64,000 bases of DNA from Rhizobium sp. CSW-27. GTDB lineage: Bacteria; Pseudomonadota; Alphaproteobacteria; Rhizobiales; Rhizobiaceae. The stretch lies in NCBI RefSeq assembly GCF_018760785.1, contig NZ_JAHHZO010000013.1:1-64000 (forward strand). The letters run 5' to 3'. Below are positions 43,630 to 55,322 of the stretch, in pieces (within the stretch, counting starts at the first letter, position 1; each line of letters starts with the position of its first letter). The notes beneath the pieces are model-generated. The model saw nothing but the letters and a program-made list of their open reading frames with translations. It ran no database searches and was not told where the DNA came from. A program made the translations under genes and the position numbers.

Positions 43630-44019
43630 ATGACCTTCAAGATCGCCCTCGCCTGCCTTGCCGTCGCCGTCCTCAGCCTGCAGGGATGCAAGAGCGAGCG
43701 CCCGTCTGCGGTCGCACCCGATCGCGCCGCACTTGCGACGATGGAGCGCATCGCGCTCGCCGCCAACAGCTGCTGGTTCAAGTCCGGCGACGCCGCCTTT
43801 GCAGCCTACCGGCTGGCGCCGGAACTCAATTCCTTCTCCGGTCGGCCGCGCATCCTCGCCGTGCCGCGCCACAGCCCGGAATCGCGCCCGCTGCTCGTCG
43901 TGCAGGCGGAAGGCAATCCCGCACGGCTCGATGCCTTCGGGCCGATGATGGAAGGCAGCCAGGCCGAGCGCATCCGCAAGGATGTCACCCGCTGGGCGTC
44001 GGGCGGCCGCGGCTGCTGA
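43630..44019 (+). CDS. Small lipoprotein of unknown function
   Basis: This 129-residue protein has a lipoprotein signal: hydrophobic ALACLAVAVLSLQGC with lipobox L-Q-G-C at Cys20, followed by KSE. The mature part has two further cysteines (NSCWFK and the C-terminal GRGC), possibly a disulfide. It has the look of a conserved rhizobial hypothetical. It sits 101 bp after purQ, on the same strand, with no functional link evident. Confidence 0.75.
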   Translation: MTFKIALACLAVAVLSLQGCKSERPSAVAPDRAALATMERIALAANSCWFKSGDAAFAAYRLAPELNSFSGRPRILAVPRHSPESRPLLVVQAEGNPARLDAFGPMMEGSQAERIRKDVTRWASGGRGC

Positions 44020-44281
44020 TCCGGTCCCGGCGGCCTGCTGAAAGGCCGATGATTCGGCACCGGAAGATCGCAGTCCATCGCCTGCCGGGCCGCGAGGCTT
44101 GCGCCGGGCTTGACGCTGCCGCGCCCGAGCGGGCTCATCCTGCAACAACAGCATCATCATCGTTCTCTTTCTTGCCACAAAGGCCGGCAGCAGCCTTGCA
44201 TTGAGGCAAGGGCCCGGCATAACCTCCGCCTCGCTGCTTCGGTCCCGAAGCGCTTCCTGTCCATCGGAGTTGACCTGAACG

Positions 44282-44848
44282 ATGTCCCGAACTGCATTCA
44301 ATACGCTGGCGGCGTCGCTGTTTGCCGCTGCCGGCTCCCTGTGTGCCATGGCAGGCCCGAGCCTGGCGCAGGATTCCGTTTTCGACGAAGCGCGCTTCGG
44401 TTCGGTTTTGGGCGTCGACAAGGACAACCCTGAAAAGGGCGCCTTCGTCACCGGCATGGTCTTCTTCGATCCGTGGGATCATGAACAGGCAACCGGCTGG
44501 AGCAAGTTCACCCGTCCCCGCATCCATGTCGGCGCCGATGTCAGCACCTCGGACGCGGCAAACCAGATCTATGCCGGCTTTTCCTGGACGGCCAATCTCA
44601 ACGAGCGTTTCTTCCTGGAAGCCGGTTTCGGCGGCAGCCTGAACGACGGCAACCTGCACCCCGACGGCACCAGCGGCCCGGCACTCGGCTGCCATGCCCT
44701 CTTCCACGAATATCTCGCCGCCGGCGTCAATCTCGACAAGAACTGGCGCCTGATCGGCATGGCCGAACATTCCTCGCATGCCGGGCTCTGCGGCGACGAC
44801 AATAGCGGCCTGACGCGGGCCGGCCTGCTGGTCGGCTACAAGTTCTGA
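44282..44848 (+). CDS. PagL-like outer-membrane acyloxyacyl hydrolase (putative lipid A 3-O-deacylase)
   Basis: This 188-residue protein has a signal peptide (cleavage near residue 30, ..PSLAQD) and an amphipathic beta pattern ending in a C-terminal Phe (LLVGYKF), typical of an outer-membrane barrel. The segment MAEHSSHAGL matches the H-x-S active-site motif of PagL (His163, Ser165), although the usual Asn after Ser is His and the catalytic Glu is not obvious. PagL removes the 3-O acyl chain of lipid A. No Shine-Dalgarno lies at ideal distance. It is transcribed between purQ and purL, with a hairpin behind it. Confidence 0.6.
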   Translation: MSRTAFNTLAASLFAAAGSLCAMAGPSLAQDSVFDEARFGSVLGVDKDNPEKGAFVTGMVFFDPWDHEQATGWSKFTRPRIHVGADVSTSDAANQIYAGFSWTANLNERFFLEAGFGGSLNDGNLHPDGTSGPALGCHALFHEYLAAGVNLDKNWRLIGMAEHSSHAGLCGDDNSGLTRAGLLVGYKF

Positions 44849-44879
44849 GCCGGAACGGCTGCACAGGCGAAATTCATCT

Positions 44880-44911
44880 GGGCGCGACGGGAAATTTCCT
44901 GTCGCGCCCTT
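44880..44911 (+). terminator. Probable terminator after the PagL-like gene
   Basis: A long stem pairs GGGCGCGACGGG with its near-complement CCTGTCGCGCCC (one G-T pair), loop AAATTT, with only a short T run after it. Confidence 0.55.
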
Positions 44912-44963
44912 CTGCCATCTAGGCTAAAGAGACGCCAGTCTGGACCGCCCACTAGAGAAGACG

Positions 44964-47171
<2,208 letters not shown>

Positions 47172-47181
47172 CCATATAAGG

Positions 47182-47208
47182 AAGCGCTTTGACAATGGCG
47201 CGCTTTTT
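47182..47208 (+). terminator. Possible terminator after purL
   Basis: The 6-bp stem AAGCGC / GCGCTT has a 12-base loop and is followed by TTTT. It is weak. Confidence 0.4.
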
Positions 47209-47257
47209 GGCACTCTTGCTGAAAAGCGCGTTGCGACTGACTTGAAAGGAATGACCC

Positions 47258-47491
47258 ATGCCCATGCGCCCCGGTGACATCGAAGACATGATCAAGGCGG
47301 GGATCCCAGGTGCCAAGGTCAAGATCCGCGACCTCGCCGGCGATGGCGACCATTACGCGGCGGAAGTGGTCGCGGAAGCCTTCCGCGGCAAGACGCGCGT
47401 GCAGCAGCACCAGATGGTCTATGAGGCGCTGAAGGGCAATATGGGCGGCGTGCTGCATGCGCTGGCGCTGCAGACATCCGCACCGGATTGA
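47258..47491 (+). CDS. bolA: BolA-family protein
   Basis: This 77-residue BolA/IbaG-type protein has IEDMIKAGIPGAKVKIRDLAGDGDHYAAEVVAEAFRGKTRVQQHQMVYEAL. The conserved region holds the His residues used to share a 2Fe-2S cluster with monothiol glutaredoxins. It follows purL and precedes grxD by 141 bp, the usual partner arrangement for Fe-S trafficking and iron sensing. The start has AAAGGA upstream. Confidence 0.93.
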   Translation: MPMRPGDIEDMIKAGIPGAKVKIRDLAGDGDHYAAEVVAEAFRGKTRVQQHQMVYEALKGNMGGVLHALALQTSAPD

Positions 47492-47632
47492 CACACCCCG
47501 CCAACAAGCCGCAACGGTTCACGCGATTTGATGGTTTCCAGCACCCGCAATGGCTGGAATTTGTCAAATCCCGTGTTATTTAAGGCTCAACAGCGCCCGG
47601 ACCTTGACCCCGGGCAGGAAAGGAATGGAGCC

Positions 47633-47968
47633 ATGAGCGGAATTCACGCATTGATTGACAGCGAAGTGAAGGGCAACGACGTCGTTCTCTTCATGAAGGG
47701 CACGCCGCAGTTCCCGCAGTGCGGGTTCTCGGGCCAGGTGGTGCAGATCCTCGATTACCTCGGCGTCGACTACAAGGGCATCAACGTGCTCGCCGACCAG
47801 GAAATCCGCCAGGGCATCAAGGATTATTCGAACTGGCCGACCATTCCGCAGCTCTACATCAAGGGCGAATTCGTCGGCGGATGTGACATCGTCCGTGAAA
47901 TGTTCCAGTCCGGCGAACTGCAGTCTCATTTCCAGGAACAGGGCATCGCCGTTCGCGGCGCTGCCTAA
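47633..47968 (+). CDS. grxD: Monothiol glutaredoxin, Grx4 (GrxD) type
   Basis: This 111-residue monothiol glutaredoxin has the CGFS active site (Cys30 to Ser33) and the family pattern VVLFMKGTPQFPQCGFSG, NWPTIPQLYIKGEFVGGCDI. Grx4 proteins carry a glutathione-ligated 2Fe-2S cluster and hand it to targets or form heterodimers with BolA, encoded just upstream. ATG at 47633 follows GGAG. A terminator hairpin follows. Confidence 0.96.
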   Translation: MSGIHALIDSEVKGNDVVLFMKGTPQFPQCGFSGQVVQILDYLGVDYKGINVLADQEIRQGIKDYSNWPTIPQLYIKGEFVGGCDIVREMFQSGELQSHFQEQGIAVRGAA

Positions 47969-48012
47969 GGGGCCTCTTGCCGGCGCACCCGGCAGTCATC
48001 GATTTCAGATCG

Positions 48013-48042
48013 AGGCGCCGCCATCCCGCGGCGCCTTTGCAT
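48013..48042 (+). terminator. Terminator after grxD
   Basis: The perfect 9-bp stem AGGCGCCGC / GCGGCGCCT has loop CATCCC and is followed by TTTGCATTTT. Confidence 0.7.
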
Positions 48043-48059
48043 TTTCAGGATAATTGATC

Positions 48060-49307
48060 GTGACATCCGTAACCAACGTGGCGCCAGCCCGGCTGAAAGG
48101 CATGGGCAAGGCGGAATTCATTGCGATGATGGCCATGCTGATGGCGCTCAATGCGCTGGCCATCGACATCATGCTGCCCGCCTTGCAGCAGATCGGCGAA
48201 GCATTGCAGGTGGCGGACGTGAACGAGCGTCAGTTCATCGTCTCCTCCTATCTGTTCGGCTTCGGCTTTGCGCAGCTGCTCTACGGGCCGATCTCCGACC
48301 GGTTCGGCCGCCGCATGCCGATGATCTTCGGCCTGGCGCTTTATATCATCTGTGCGCTCGCAATCGTTGCCATTCCCTCCTTTGGCGGCCTGCTGGCGCT
48401 GCGCTTCATCCAGGGGGCAGGTGCCGCCTCCACCCGCGTCATTACCGTGTCGATCGTGCGTGACGTCTTCGGTGGTCGCGCCATGGCGGAAGTCATGTCG
48501 CTGATCATGATGGTCTTCATGATCGTGCCGATCATCGCGCCGGGAACCGGGCAGCTGATCATGCTCGGCGGCGACTGGCACCTGATCTTCCTGTTCATCG
48601 CGGTAATGGGCATGGCCATCCTCGCCTGGATGATGATCCGGCTGCCCGAGACATTGTCACCGGCCGATGTGCGGCCGCTGACATTCTCCTCGATCGCTGG
48701 CGGCTTTCGCATCGTCCTCACCAACCGTATCGCGCTGTGCTACACGATCGCCGCGACCTTCATCTTCGGCGCCCTGTTCGGTTTCATCAATTCGGCCCAA
48801 CAGATCTATGTCGGCATCTATGGCCTCGGCCCCTGGTTCCCGGTCGCCTTCGCAGCGGTCGCCGCCTTCATGTCGCTTGCCTCGTTCATCAACGCGAAGC
48901 TCGTAGGTCGCTTCGGCATGCGTCGCCTCTCGCATGCCTCGCTGCTCGCCTTCATCGTCATCAACGCGCTCTGGCTGGTCGTCCAGCTCGTCGGGCCGCA
49001 ACCGATGCCCTTCCTGCTGTTCATCAGCTTCTTCGGGCTTGCCATGTTCATGTTCGGCTGGATCGGTGCGAACTTCAATTCGCTGGCCATGGAGCCGCTT
49101 GGCCACGTGGCCGGCACGGCCTCGTCCGTCCTCGGTTTCATGAGCACGGTCGGCGGTGCGGCGATCGGCGCCGTGATCGGCCAGGCCTTCAACGGCACGG
49201 CACTGCCCATGGTGGCGGGTTTCTGTTCCGTCTCCTTCATCGGCCTGCTGTTCGTGCTGATCGCCGAAAAGGGCAAGCTTTTCCAGGCGCATAATCCGCG
49301 GGTCTGA
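48060..49307 (+). CDS. MFS drug-resistance transporter, Bcr/CflA family
   Basis: This 415-residue, 12-helix major-facilitator exporter has the motif A-like GPISDRFGRRMPMIFG between helices 2 and 3, RFIQGAGAASTRVITVSIVRD in helix 4 and a Bcr/CflA-type N terminus (LMALNALAIDIMLPALQQIGEAL). It probably exports drugs or metabolites by proton antiport. GTG at 48060, nine bases after AGGA, is preferred over TTG 48054. It is followed by a strong terminator. Confidence 0.9.
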   Translation: MTSVTNVAPARLKGMGKAEFIAMMAMLMALNALAIDIMLPALQQIGEALQVADVNERQFIVSSYLFGFGFAQLLYGPISDRFGRRMPMIFGLALYIICALAIVAIPSFGGLLALRFIQGAGAASTRVITVSIVRDVFGGRAMAEVMSLIMMVFMIVPIIAPGTGQLIMLGGDWHLIFLFIAVMGMAILAWMMIRLPETLSPADVRPLTFSSIAGGFRIVLTNRIALCYTIAATFIFGALFGFINSAQQIYVGIYGLGPWFPVAFAAVAAFMSLASFINAKLVGRFGMRRLSHASLLAFIVINALWLVVQLVGPQPMPFLLFISFFGLAMFMFGWIGANFNSLAMEPLGHVAGTASSVLGFMSTVGGAAIGAVIGQAFNGTALPMVAGFCSVSFIGLLFVLIAEKGKLFQAHNPRV

Positions 49308-49328
49308 TCGATCCGCCCTCAGCATCAG

Positions 49329-49363
49329 AAAGCCCTGGCATCAGACCGATGCCAGGGCTTTTT
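49329..49363. terminator. Terminator after the Bcr/CflA transporter gene (bidirectional)
   Basis: The 11-bp stem GCCCTGGCATC / GATGCCAGGGC is flanked by AAA and TTTTT. The gene to the right converges on it. Confidence 0.88.
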
Positions 49364-49393
49364 GCCATTCAGCAATTGGCCGAGAAACGACCC

Positions 49394-50209
49394 TCAGCCG
49401 ATGATCTCATCACGCAGAATACGCCAGCTCTCCGGATTGCTCGCCACCAGCAGGCCGCCGTCGAGATCGGTCGGGCGATAGGGGCTGCCGTCGAAGCGTG
49501 CCGCGTGGCCACCCGCTTCCTGCGCAATCAGCGTGCCGGCCAGATGATCCCAGGGCATCAGCTTGTTGTACATGACAAAATCGACATGACCGCCGACCAG
49601 CGTGCGATATTCATGCGCCGCACAGCGATAGCAGGCGAACATCCTGACCTTTGCGAGGTTGCTGAGAATCTTCTCGCGCTGTTCGCCGAAGAAATAACCG
49701 GCGGATGCCATGCCGATCATCGCTTCCAGCGGTTTTGCGTCGGCAACCGACAAACGCATGGCATCGCCATCCGGCCGGCGCAGATAGGCGCCGCTGCCCT
49801 TTTCCGCCATCACCCAGTCGTCGCCCATCGGATCATAGATCAGGCCGGCAATCGTCTCGTTGCGGTAAACCACCGAAGCCATCACGCCGAAGGCCGGGAT
49901 GCCGGAGGCAAAGTTGAAGGTGCCATCCACCGGATCCACGATGATCGCCAGTTCCGCATCCTTCAGCTTCGCCAAAAGCGCCGGATCGGCTGCCACCGAT
50001 TCCTCGCCGATGAACAGCGCCTGCGGTGCAAGTTGCTGCAGTTCCGCCCGGATCATCCGCTCGGCATTCACATCCGCCTCGGTCACCAGATCGGTCGCCT
50101 CGCTCTTGGCGCGCACGTCGCCGTCGGACAGCCGGCGAAAACGCGGCAGGATCTCGGCCTTGGCAGCACGTCTCAAAACGTCCGCCAGTGCCATCACATC
50201 AATGCTCAT
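49394..50209 (-). CDS. Inositol monophosphatase family protein
   Basis: This 271-residue lithium-sensitive phosphatase superfamily member has metal-site motifs GEES (68-71), DPVDGT (92-97) and PWDHLAGTLIAQEAGG. The substrate could be inositol phosphate, histidinol phosphate or 3'-phosphoadenosine nucleotides, and the motifs do not decide. ATG at 50209 follows GAGG by six bases and lies 8 bp after ttcA, so the two are probably one transcript. Confidence 0.9.
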   Translation of the reverse strand: MSIDVMALADVLRRAAKAEILPRFRRLSDGDVRAKSEATDLVTEADVNAERMIRAELQQLAPQALFIGEESVAADPALLAKLKDAELAIIVDPVDGTFNFASGIPAFGVMASVVYRNETIAGLIYDPMGDDWVMAEKGSGAYLRRPDGDAMRLSVADAKPLEAMIGMASAGYFFGEQREKILSNLAKVRMFACYRCAAHEYRTLVGGHVDFVMYNKLMPWDHLAGTLIAQEAGGHAARFDGSPYRPTDLDGGLLVASNPESWRILRDEIIG

Positions 50210-50217
50210 GGAATACC

Positions 50218-51090
50218 TCAGTCTTTCGGGGAAGCGGAAAGGGATGCGAAATCGAACAGCTTGGGATCGAGCAGATGCGAGGGGTTCACATGCGACAGCG
50301 CCCGCAGCATGCGGTCCTTGCGACCCGGCATCTGCGTTTCCATCGTCGAGAGCATCTGCTTCATCGCATTGCGCTGCAGCCCATCCTGCGAGCCGCAGAG
50401 GTCGCAGGGGATGATCGGAAACTGCATGGCCGCGGCAAATTTCGCCAGATCCTCTTCCGCGCAATAGGCCAGAGGACGCAGCACGAAGAGGTCTCCCTCG
50501 TCGTTCAAGAGCTTCGCCGGCATGCCGGCCAGCCGCCCGCCGTGGAAGAGGTTCATGAAGAAGGTTTCGAGAATGTCATCGCGGTGATGCCCCAGCACCA
50601 GTGCGTCGCAGCCCTCCTCGCGCGCCACGCGGTAGAGATTGCCGCGCCTCAGGCGCGAACAGAGCGAGCAATAGGTGGCGCCTTCCGGCACCTTTTCCTT
50701 CACCACCGAATAGGTGTCGCGATATTCGATGCGGTGTTTCACGCCGATACCGGCAAGATACTCCGGCAGGATGTGTTTGGGAAAATTCGGCTGGCCCTGA
50801 TCGAGATTGCAGGCCACCAGTTCCACCGGTAACAGCCCGCGCCACTGGAGATCCATCAACAGCGCCAGCAGGGAATAGCTGTCCTTGCCGCCGGAGAGGC
50901 CAATCAGCCAGCGGCGCTGGTCCTTCAGCATGCCGAAATCATCGATCGCCTGGCGCACCTGCCGCAGCAGGCGCTTGCGAAGCTTGTTGAAGGCGGTCGT
51001 CTGTGGCGCATGGGCAAACAGTCCGCTGAGAAAGCCATCGCCCTCCACCGGCATGTCGTCCGTCTCGTCGATCGCCACCGCCAGCGTCAC
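50218..51090 (-). CDS. ttcA: TtcA, tRNA 2-thiocytidine(32) synthetase
   Basis: This 290-residue Fe-S dependent tRNA thiolase modifies C32. The ATP pyrophosphatase loop is SGGKDS (66-71), and the cluster cysteines lie in CSLC (141, 144) and CDLC (229, 232). Its sulfur and Fe-S needs connect it with the suf operon. GTG at 51090, six bases after AAGGAG, is the likely start. Confidence 0.94.
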   Translation of the reverse strand: MTLAVAIDETDDMPVEGDGFLSGLFAHAPQTTAFNKLRKRLLRQVRQAIDDFGMLKDQRRWLIGLSGGKDSYSLLALLMDLQWRGLLPVELVACNLDQGQPNFPKHILPEYLAGIGVKHRIEYRDTYSVVKEKVPEGATYCSLCSRLRRGNLYRVAREEGCDALVLGHHRDDILETFFMNLFHGGRLAGMPAKLLNDEGDLFVLRPLAYCAEEDLAKFAAAMQFPIIPCDLCGSQDGLQRNAMKQMLSTMETQMPGRKDRMLRALSHVNPSHLLDPKLFDFASLSASPKD

Positions 51091-51210
51091 GCCAGTCTCC
51101 TTCTCCGCTCAGCACCCACCCGGGAAAGGCCAAGCCACGCCCCCGGGTTGACCCGACGTGCACCTGGCCTAAGGGCCGCGCCAACACCCGTCCCCGTTCT
51201 GCCGTTCACA

Positions 51211-53871
51211 TCAGCCGGCGATTGCCGCAGCCACCGCCTCAATCGCCTCATCGGCCCTGGCACCATCCGGACCGCCGGCCTGCGCCATGTCGGGACGGCC
51301 ACCACCGCCCTTGCCGCCAAGCGCCACAGAGGCCACCCGCACCAGATCGACAGCACTGAGGCGCTCGGTCAGATCGGCGGTGACGCCGACAACCGCGCTC
51401 GCCTTGCCATCCTCGCTGACGGCGATCAGCAGCACTACGCCGGAGCCGAGACCGGTCTTGGCCTCGTCCACCAGGCCCTTGAGGTCCTTGGCATCCACAC
51501 CGCTGACGGCCTTGCCGAGATACTTGACGCCGGCCACTTCGCGCACCTCGGCAGCCGCACCGCCCTGGGCACCGCCCATGGCCAGCTTGCGGCGGGCATC
51601 CGCCAGTTCCTTTTCAAGCTTCTTGCGCTCGTCCATCAGTGCCTCGACGCGCGGCAGCAGTTCGCCCGGCTGCACCTTCAGCACGGCGGCCAGCGCCTTC
51701 ACGCGCTCGTCCTGCTCCGCCAGATAGGCACGGGCGCCCTCGCCCGTCACGGCCTCGATGCGGCGCACGCCCGAGCCGACGGCGCTTTCACCGAGCACGC
51801 GCACCAGACCGATTTCGCCGGTGGAAGCCACATGCGTGCCACCGCACAGTTCGATCGAGTAGGGCTTGCCCGCCTTGGCGCCTTCGATGCCGGTGCCCAT
51901 CGCAACGACACGCACTTCTTCACCGTATTTTTCGCCGAACAGCGCCATGGCGCCCTCGGCAATCGCGTCGTCGACGCTCATCAGGCGCGTCGTCACCGGC
52001 GCATTCTGCAGGATGATGGCATTCGCCATGTCTTCGACGCGGGCAAGCTCCTCGGCCGACATCGGCTTCGGATGGGAAATGTCGAAGCGCAGGCGCTCCG
52101 GCGCCACCAGCGATCCCTTCTGGGCGACATGCGTGCCGAGCACTTCGCGCAATGCCTCGTGCAGCAGGTGGGTGGCGGAGTGATTGGCGCGCAGACGCGA
52201 ACGGCGCGCGTGGTCGACCGTCAGCACCACCGCATCACCGGTCTTCAGCACGCCTTCTGCAACCACCGCCGCATGCACGAACAGGCCCTCGCCCTTCTTC
52301 TGCGTATCGGTCACCGAAAGCTTCGCGCCGTCTGTGGAGATCACGCCGGTATCGCCCATCTGGCCGCCCGATTCACCGTAGAACGGTGTCTGGTTGACGA
52401 CGATCTGCACCGTCTCGCCAGCCTTGGCCTCGTTCACCACGACGCCATCGCGCACGATTGCCTGCACCACACCCTCGGCCGATTCGGTATCGTAGCCGAG
52501 GAATTCGGTCGCGCCGAACTTCTCCTTGAGTTCAAACCAGACGCCTTCGGTCGCCTTCTCGCCGGACCCCGCCCAGCTGGCGCGGGCTTCGGCCTTCTGG
52601 CGCTGCATGGCATCGTTGAAGCCGGTCAGGTCCACGCCGATGCCGCGGGCGCGCAGCGCATCCTGCGTGAGATCGAGCGGGAAGCCATAGGTGTCGTAGA
52701 GCTTGAAGGCGGTTTCGCCGTCAAGCGAATCACCCTTGCCGAGCGTTTCCGTGGCATCCGAGAGAAGCGAGAGGCCACGCGCCAGCGTCGTTCGGAACTT
52801 GCCTTCCTCGAGCTTCAGCGTTTCGGAAATCAGCGATTCCGCGCGCCCAAGCTCCGGATAGGCGCGACCCATTTCGCCGACAAGCGCCGGCAGCAGACGG
52901 TACATCAAAGGTTCGCGGGCGCCGAGCAACTGCATGTGGCGCATGGCGCGGCGCATGATGCGGCGCAGAACATAACCGCGGCCTTCGTTCGACGGCAGAA
53001 CGCCATCGGCAATCAGGAAGGCGGATGAGCGCAGATGGTCGGCAATCACGCGGAAGCTTGCGGCCTGATCGCCTTCGGCCTTGACGCCGACGACATCCTC
53101 GGTTGCGGCAATCAGCGCCTTGAACAGATCGGTGTCGAAGACGCTCGAAACGCCCTGCAGGATGCAGGCCATACGCTCCAGGCCCATGCCTGTGTCGATC
53201 GAGGGACGCGGCAGCGGCGTACGCTCGCCCGGCGCCGACTGGTCGAACTGCATGAAGACGAGGTTCCAGAATTCGAGGAAGCGGTCGCCATCCTCTTCGG
53301 GAGAGCCGGGCGGGCCACCCCAGACATGCTCGCCCTGGTCGATGAAGATTTCCGAGCAGGGACCGCAGGGGCCGGTATCGCCCATCTGCCAGAAATTGTC
53401 CGAGGTCGGGATACGGATGATCTTGTCGTCCGAAAGCCCGGCGATCTTCTTCCAGAGGCTCGCCGCTTCGTCATCCTCGGCATAGACCGTGACGAGCAGG
53501 CGTTCCTTCGGCAGGTCGAAGCCCTTGGTGACGAGGTTCCAGGCAAGCTCGATGGCGCGGTCCTTGAAATAGTCGCCGAAGGAGAAGTTGCCGAGCATTT
53601 CGAAGAAGGTCAGGTGTCGCGCGGTATAGCCGACATTGTCCAGGTCGTTGTGCTTGCCGCCGGCGCGCACGACCTTCTGCGAGGTGGTCGCCGTGGAATA
53701 GGGCCGGGTTTCAAGACCGGTGAAGACGTTCTTGAACTGCACCATGCCGGCATTGGTGAACATCAGCGTCGGGTCGTTGCGCGGCACGAGCGGACTGGAA
53801 GAAACGATCTCGTGACCGTTCTTGCGGAAATAGTCGAGGAAGGTCGACCGGATCTCATTCACGCCACTCAT
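51211..53871 (-). CDS. alaS: Alanyl-tRNA synthetase
   Basis: This 886-residue class II synthetase has catalytic core motifs (SSPLVPRNDPTLMFTNAGMVQF; HLTFFEMLGNFSFGDYF), an editing domain with HSATHLLHEALRE and CGGTHVASTGEIG zinc ligands, and a C-terminal oligomerisation/DHHA1 domain ending in GGKGGGRPDMAQAGG-like sequence. ATG at 53871 (MSGVNEIRSTFLDYF) is the family start. The order recA then alaS in the same direction is common in this group. Confidence 0.97.
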   Translation of the reverse strand: MSGVNEIRSTFLDYFRKNGHEIVSSSPLVPRNDPTLMFTNAGMVQFKNVFTGLETRPYSTATTSQKVVRAGGKHNDLDNVGYTARHLTFFEMLGNFSFGDYFKDRAIELAWNLVTKGFDLPKERLLVTVYAEDDEAASLWKKIAGLSDDKIIRIPTSDNFWQMGDTGPCGPCSEIFIDQGEHVWGGPPGSPEEDGDRFLEFWNLVFMQFDQSAPGERTPLPRPSIDTGMGLERMACILQGVSSVFDTDLFKALIAATEDVVGVKAEGDQAASFRVIADHLRSSAFLIADGVLPSNEGRGYVLRRIMRRAMRHMQLLGAREPLMYRLLPALVGEMGRAYPELGRAESLISETLKLEEGKFRTTLARGLSLLSDATETLGKGDSLDGETAFKLYDTYGFPLDLTQDALRARGIGVDLTGFNDAMQRQKAEARASWAGSGEKATEGVWFELKEKFGATEFLGYDTESAEGVVQAIVRDGVVVNEAKAGETVQIVVNQTPFYGESGGQMGDTGVISTDGAKLSVTDTQKKGEGLFVHAAVVAEGVLKTGDAVVLTVDHARRSRLRANHSATHLLHEALREVLGTHVAQKGSLVAPERLRFDISHPKPMSAEELARVEDMANAIILQNAPVTTRLMSVDDAIAEGAMALFGEKYGEEVRVVAMGTGIEGAKAGKPYSIELCGGTHVASTGEIGLVRVLGESAVGSGVRRIEAVTGEGARAYLAEQDERVKALAAVLKVQPGELLPRVEALMDERKKLEKELADARRKLAMGGAQGGAAAEVREVAGVKYLGKAVSGVDAKDLKGLVDEAKTGLGSGVVLLIAVSEDGKASAVVGVTADLTERLSAVDLVRVASVALGGKGGGGRPDMAQAGGPDGARADEAIEAVAAAIAG

Positions 53872-53962
53872 GCAACAGCCCTTATACCCCCGCCCCTGGC
53901 GGTCCCTACATCCAAAAACCACTGGCTTTTAACGTTCCAGCCGGACCCTGTCCAGCAGGACG

Positions 53963-54000
53963 AAAAACCGGCCGCACAACATCTCTGGTCGCGCGGCCGG
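53963..54000 (-). terminator. Terminator after recA
   Basis: Read on the minus strand, GCCGGCCGC-type stem (plus CCGGCCGC 53968-53975 with GCGGCCGG 53993-54000) is followed by TTTTT. It lies about 30 bp after the recA stop. Confidence 0.75.
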
Positions 54001-54032
54001 CTCAAAAAATGTCCGGAAGAAAAGGACGCCGA

Positions 54033-55121
<1,089 letters not shown>

Positions 55122-55176
55122 CCTATCCACCTTTAGGTTATTGCAGCCGCGCGGGCAACAAGCATCCGATGGGCAA

Positions 55177-55205
55177 GATGTACTCTTTTTGTTCTCTTTT
55201 TGCAA
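55177..55205 (-). promoter_or_regulatory. recA promoter with overlapping LexA (SOS) box
   Basis: On the minus strand TTGCAA (55200-55205), a 17-bp spacer and TACATC (55177-55182) form the promoter. The TTG-N11-CAA operator described for rhizobial recA spans 55189-55205 exactly. In the same stretch GTAC-N7-GTTC (55180-55194) is one change from the general alphaproteobacterial LexA direct repeat. Confidence 0.75.
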
Positions 55206-55322
55206 GGGGCAACCAAACCCCTGAATCGCAAAATTAAATCGACCTGCGTTCTCTGGACGTTCCGCCACCGGCCGCCGCTGCGGATGCGCCCTGCGGTCCC
55301 CTGCCGGCGCCCCGCCTTGCCA

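Noticed and set aside
51010..53028. 672-codon plus-strand open frame across alaS
   Set aside because: It is antisense to conserved alaS sequence and spans the ttcA-alaS gap without any recognisable start signal or domain.
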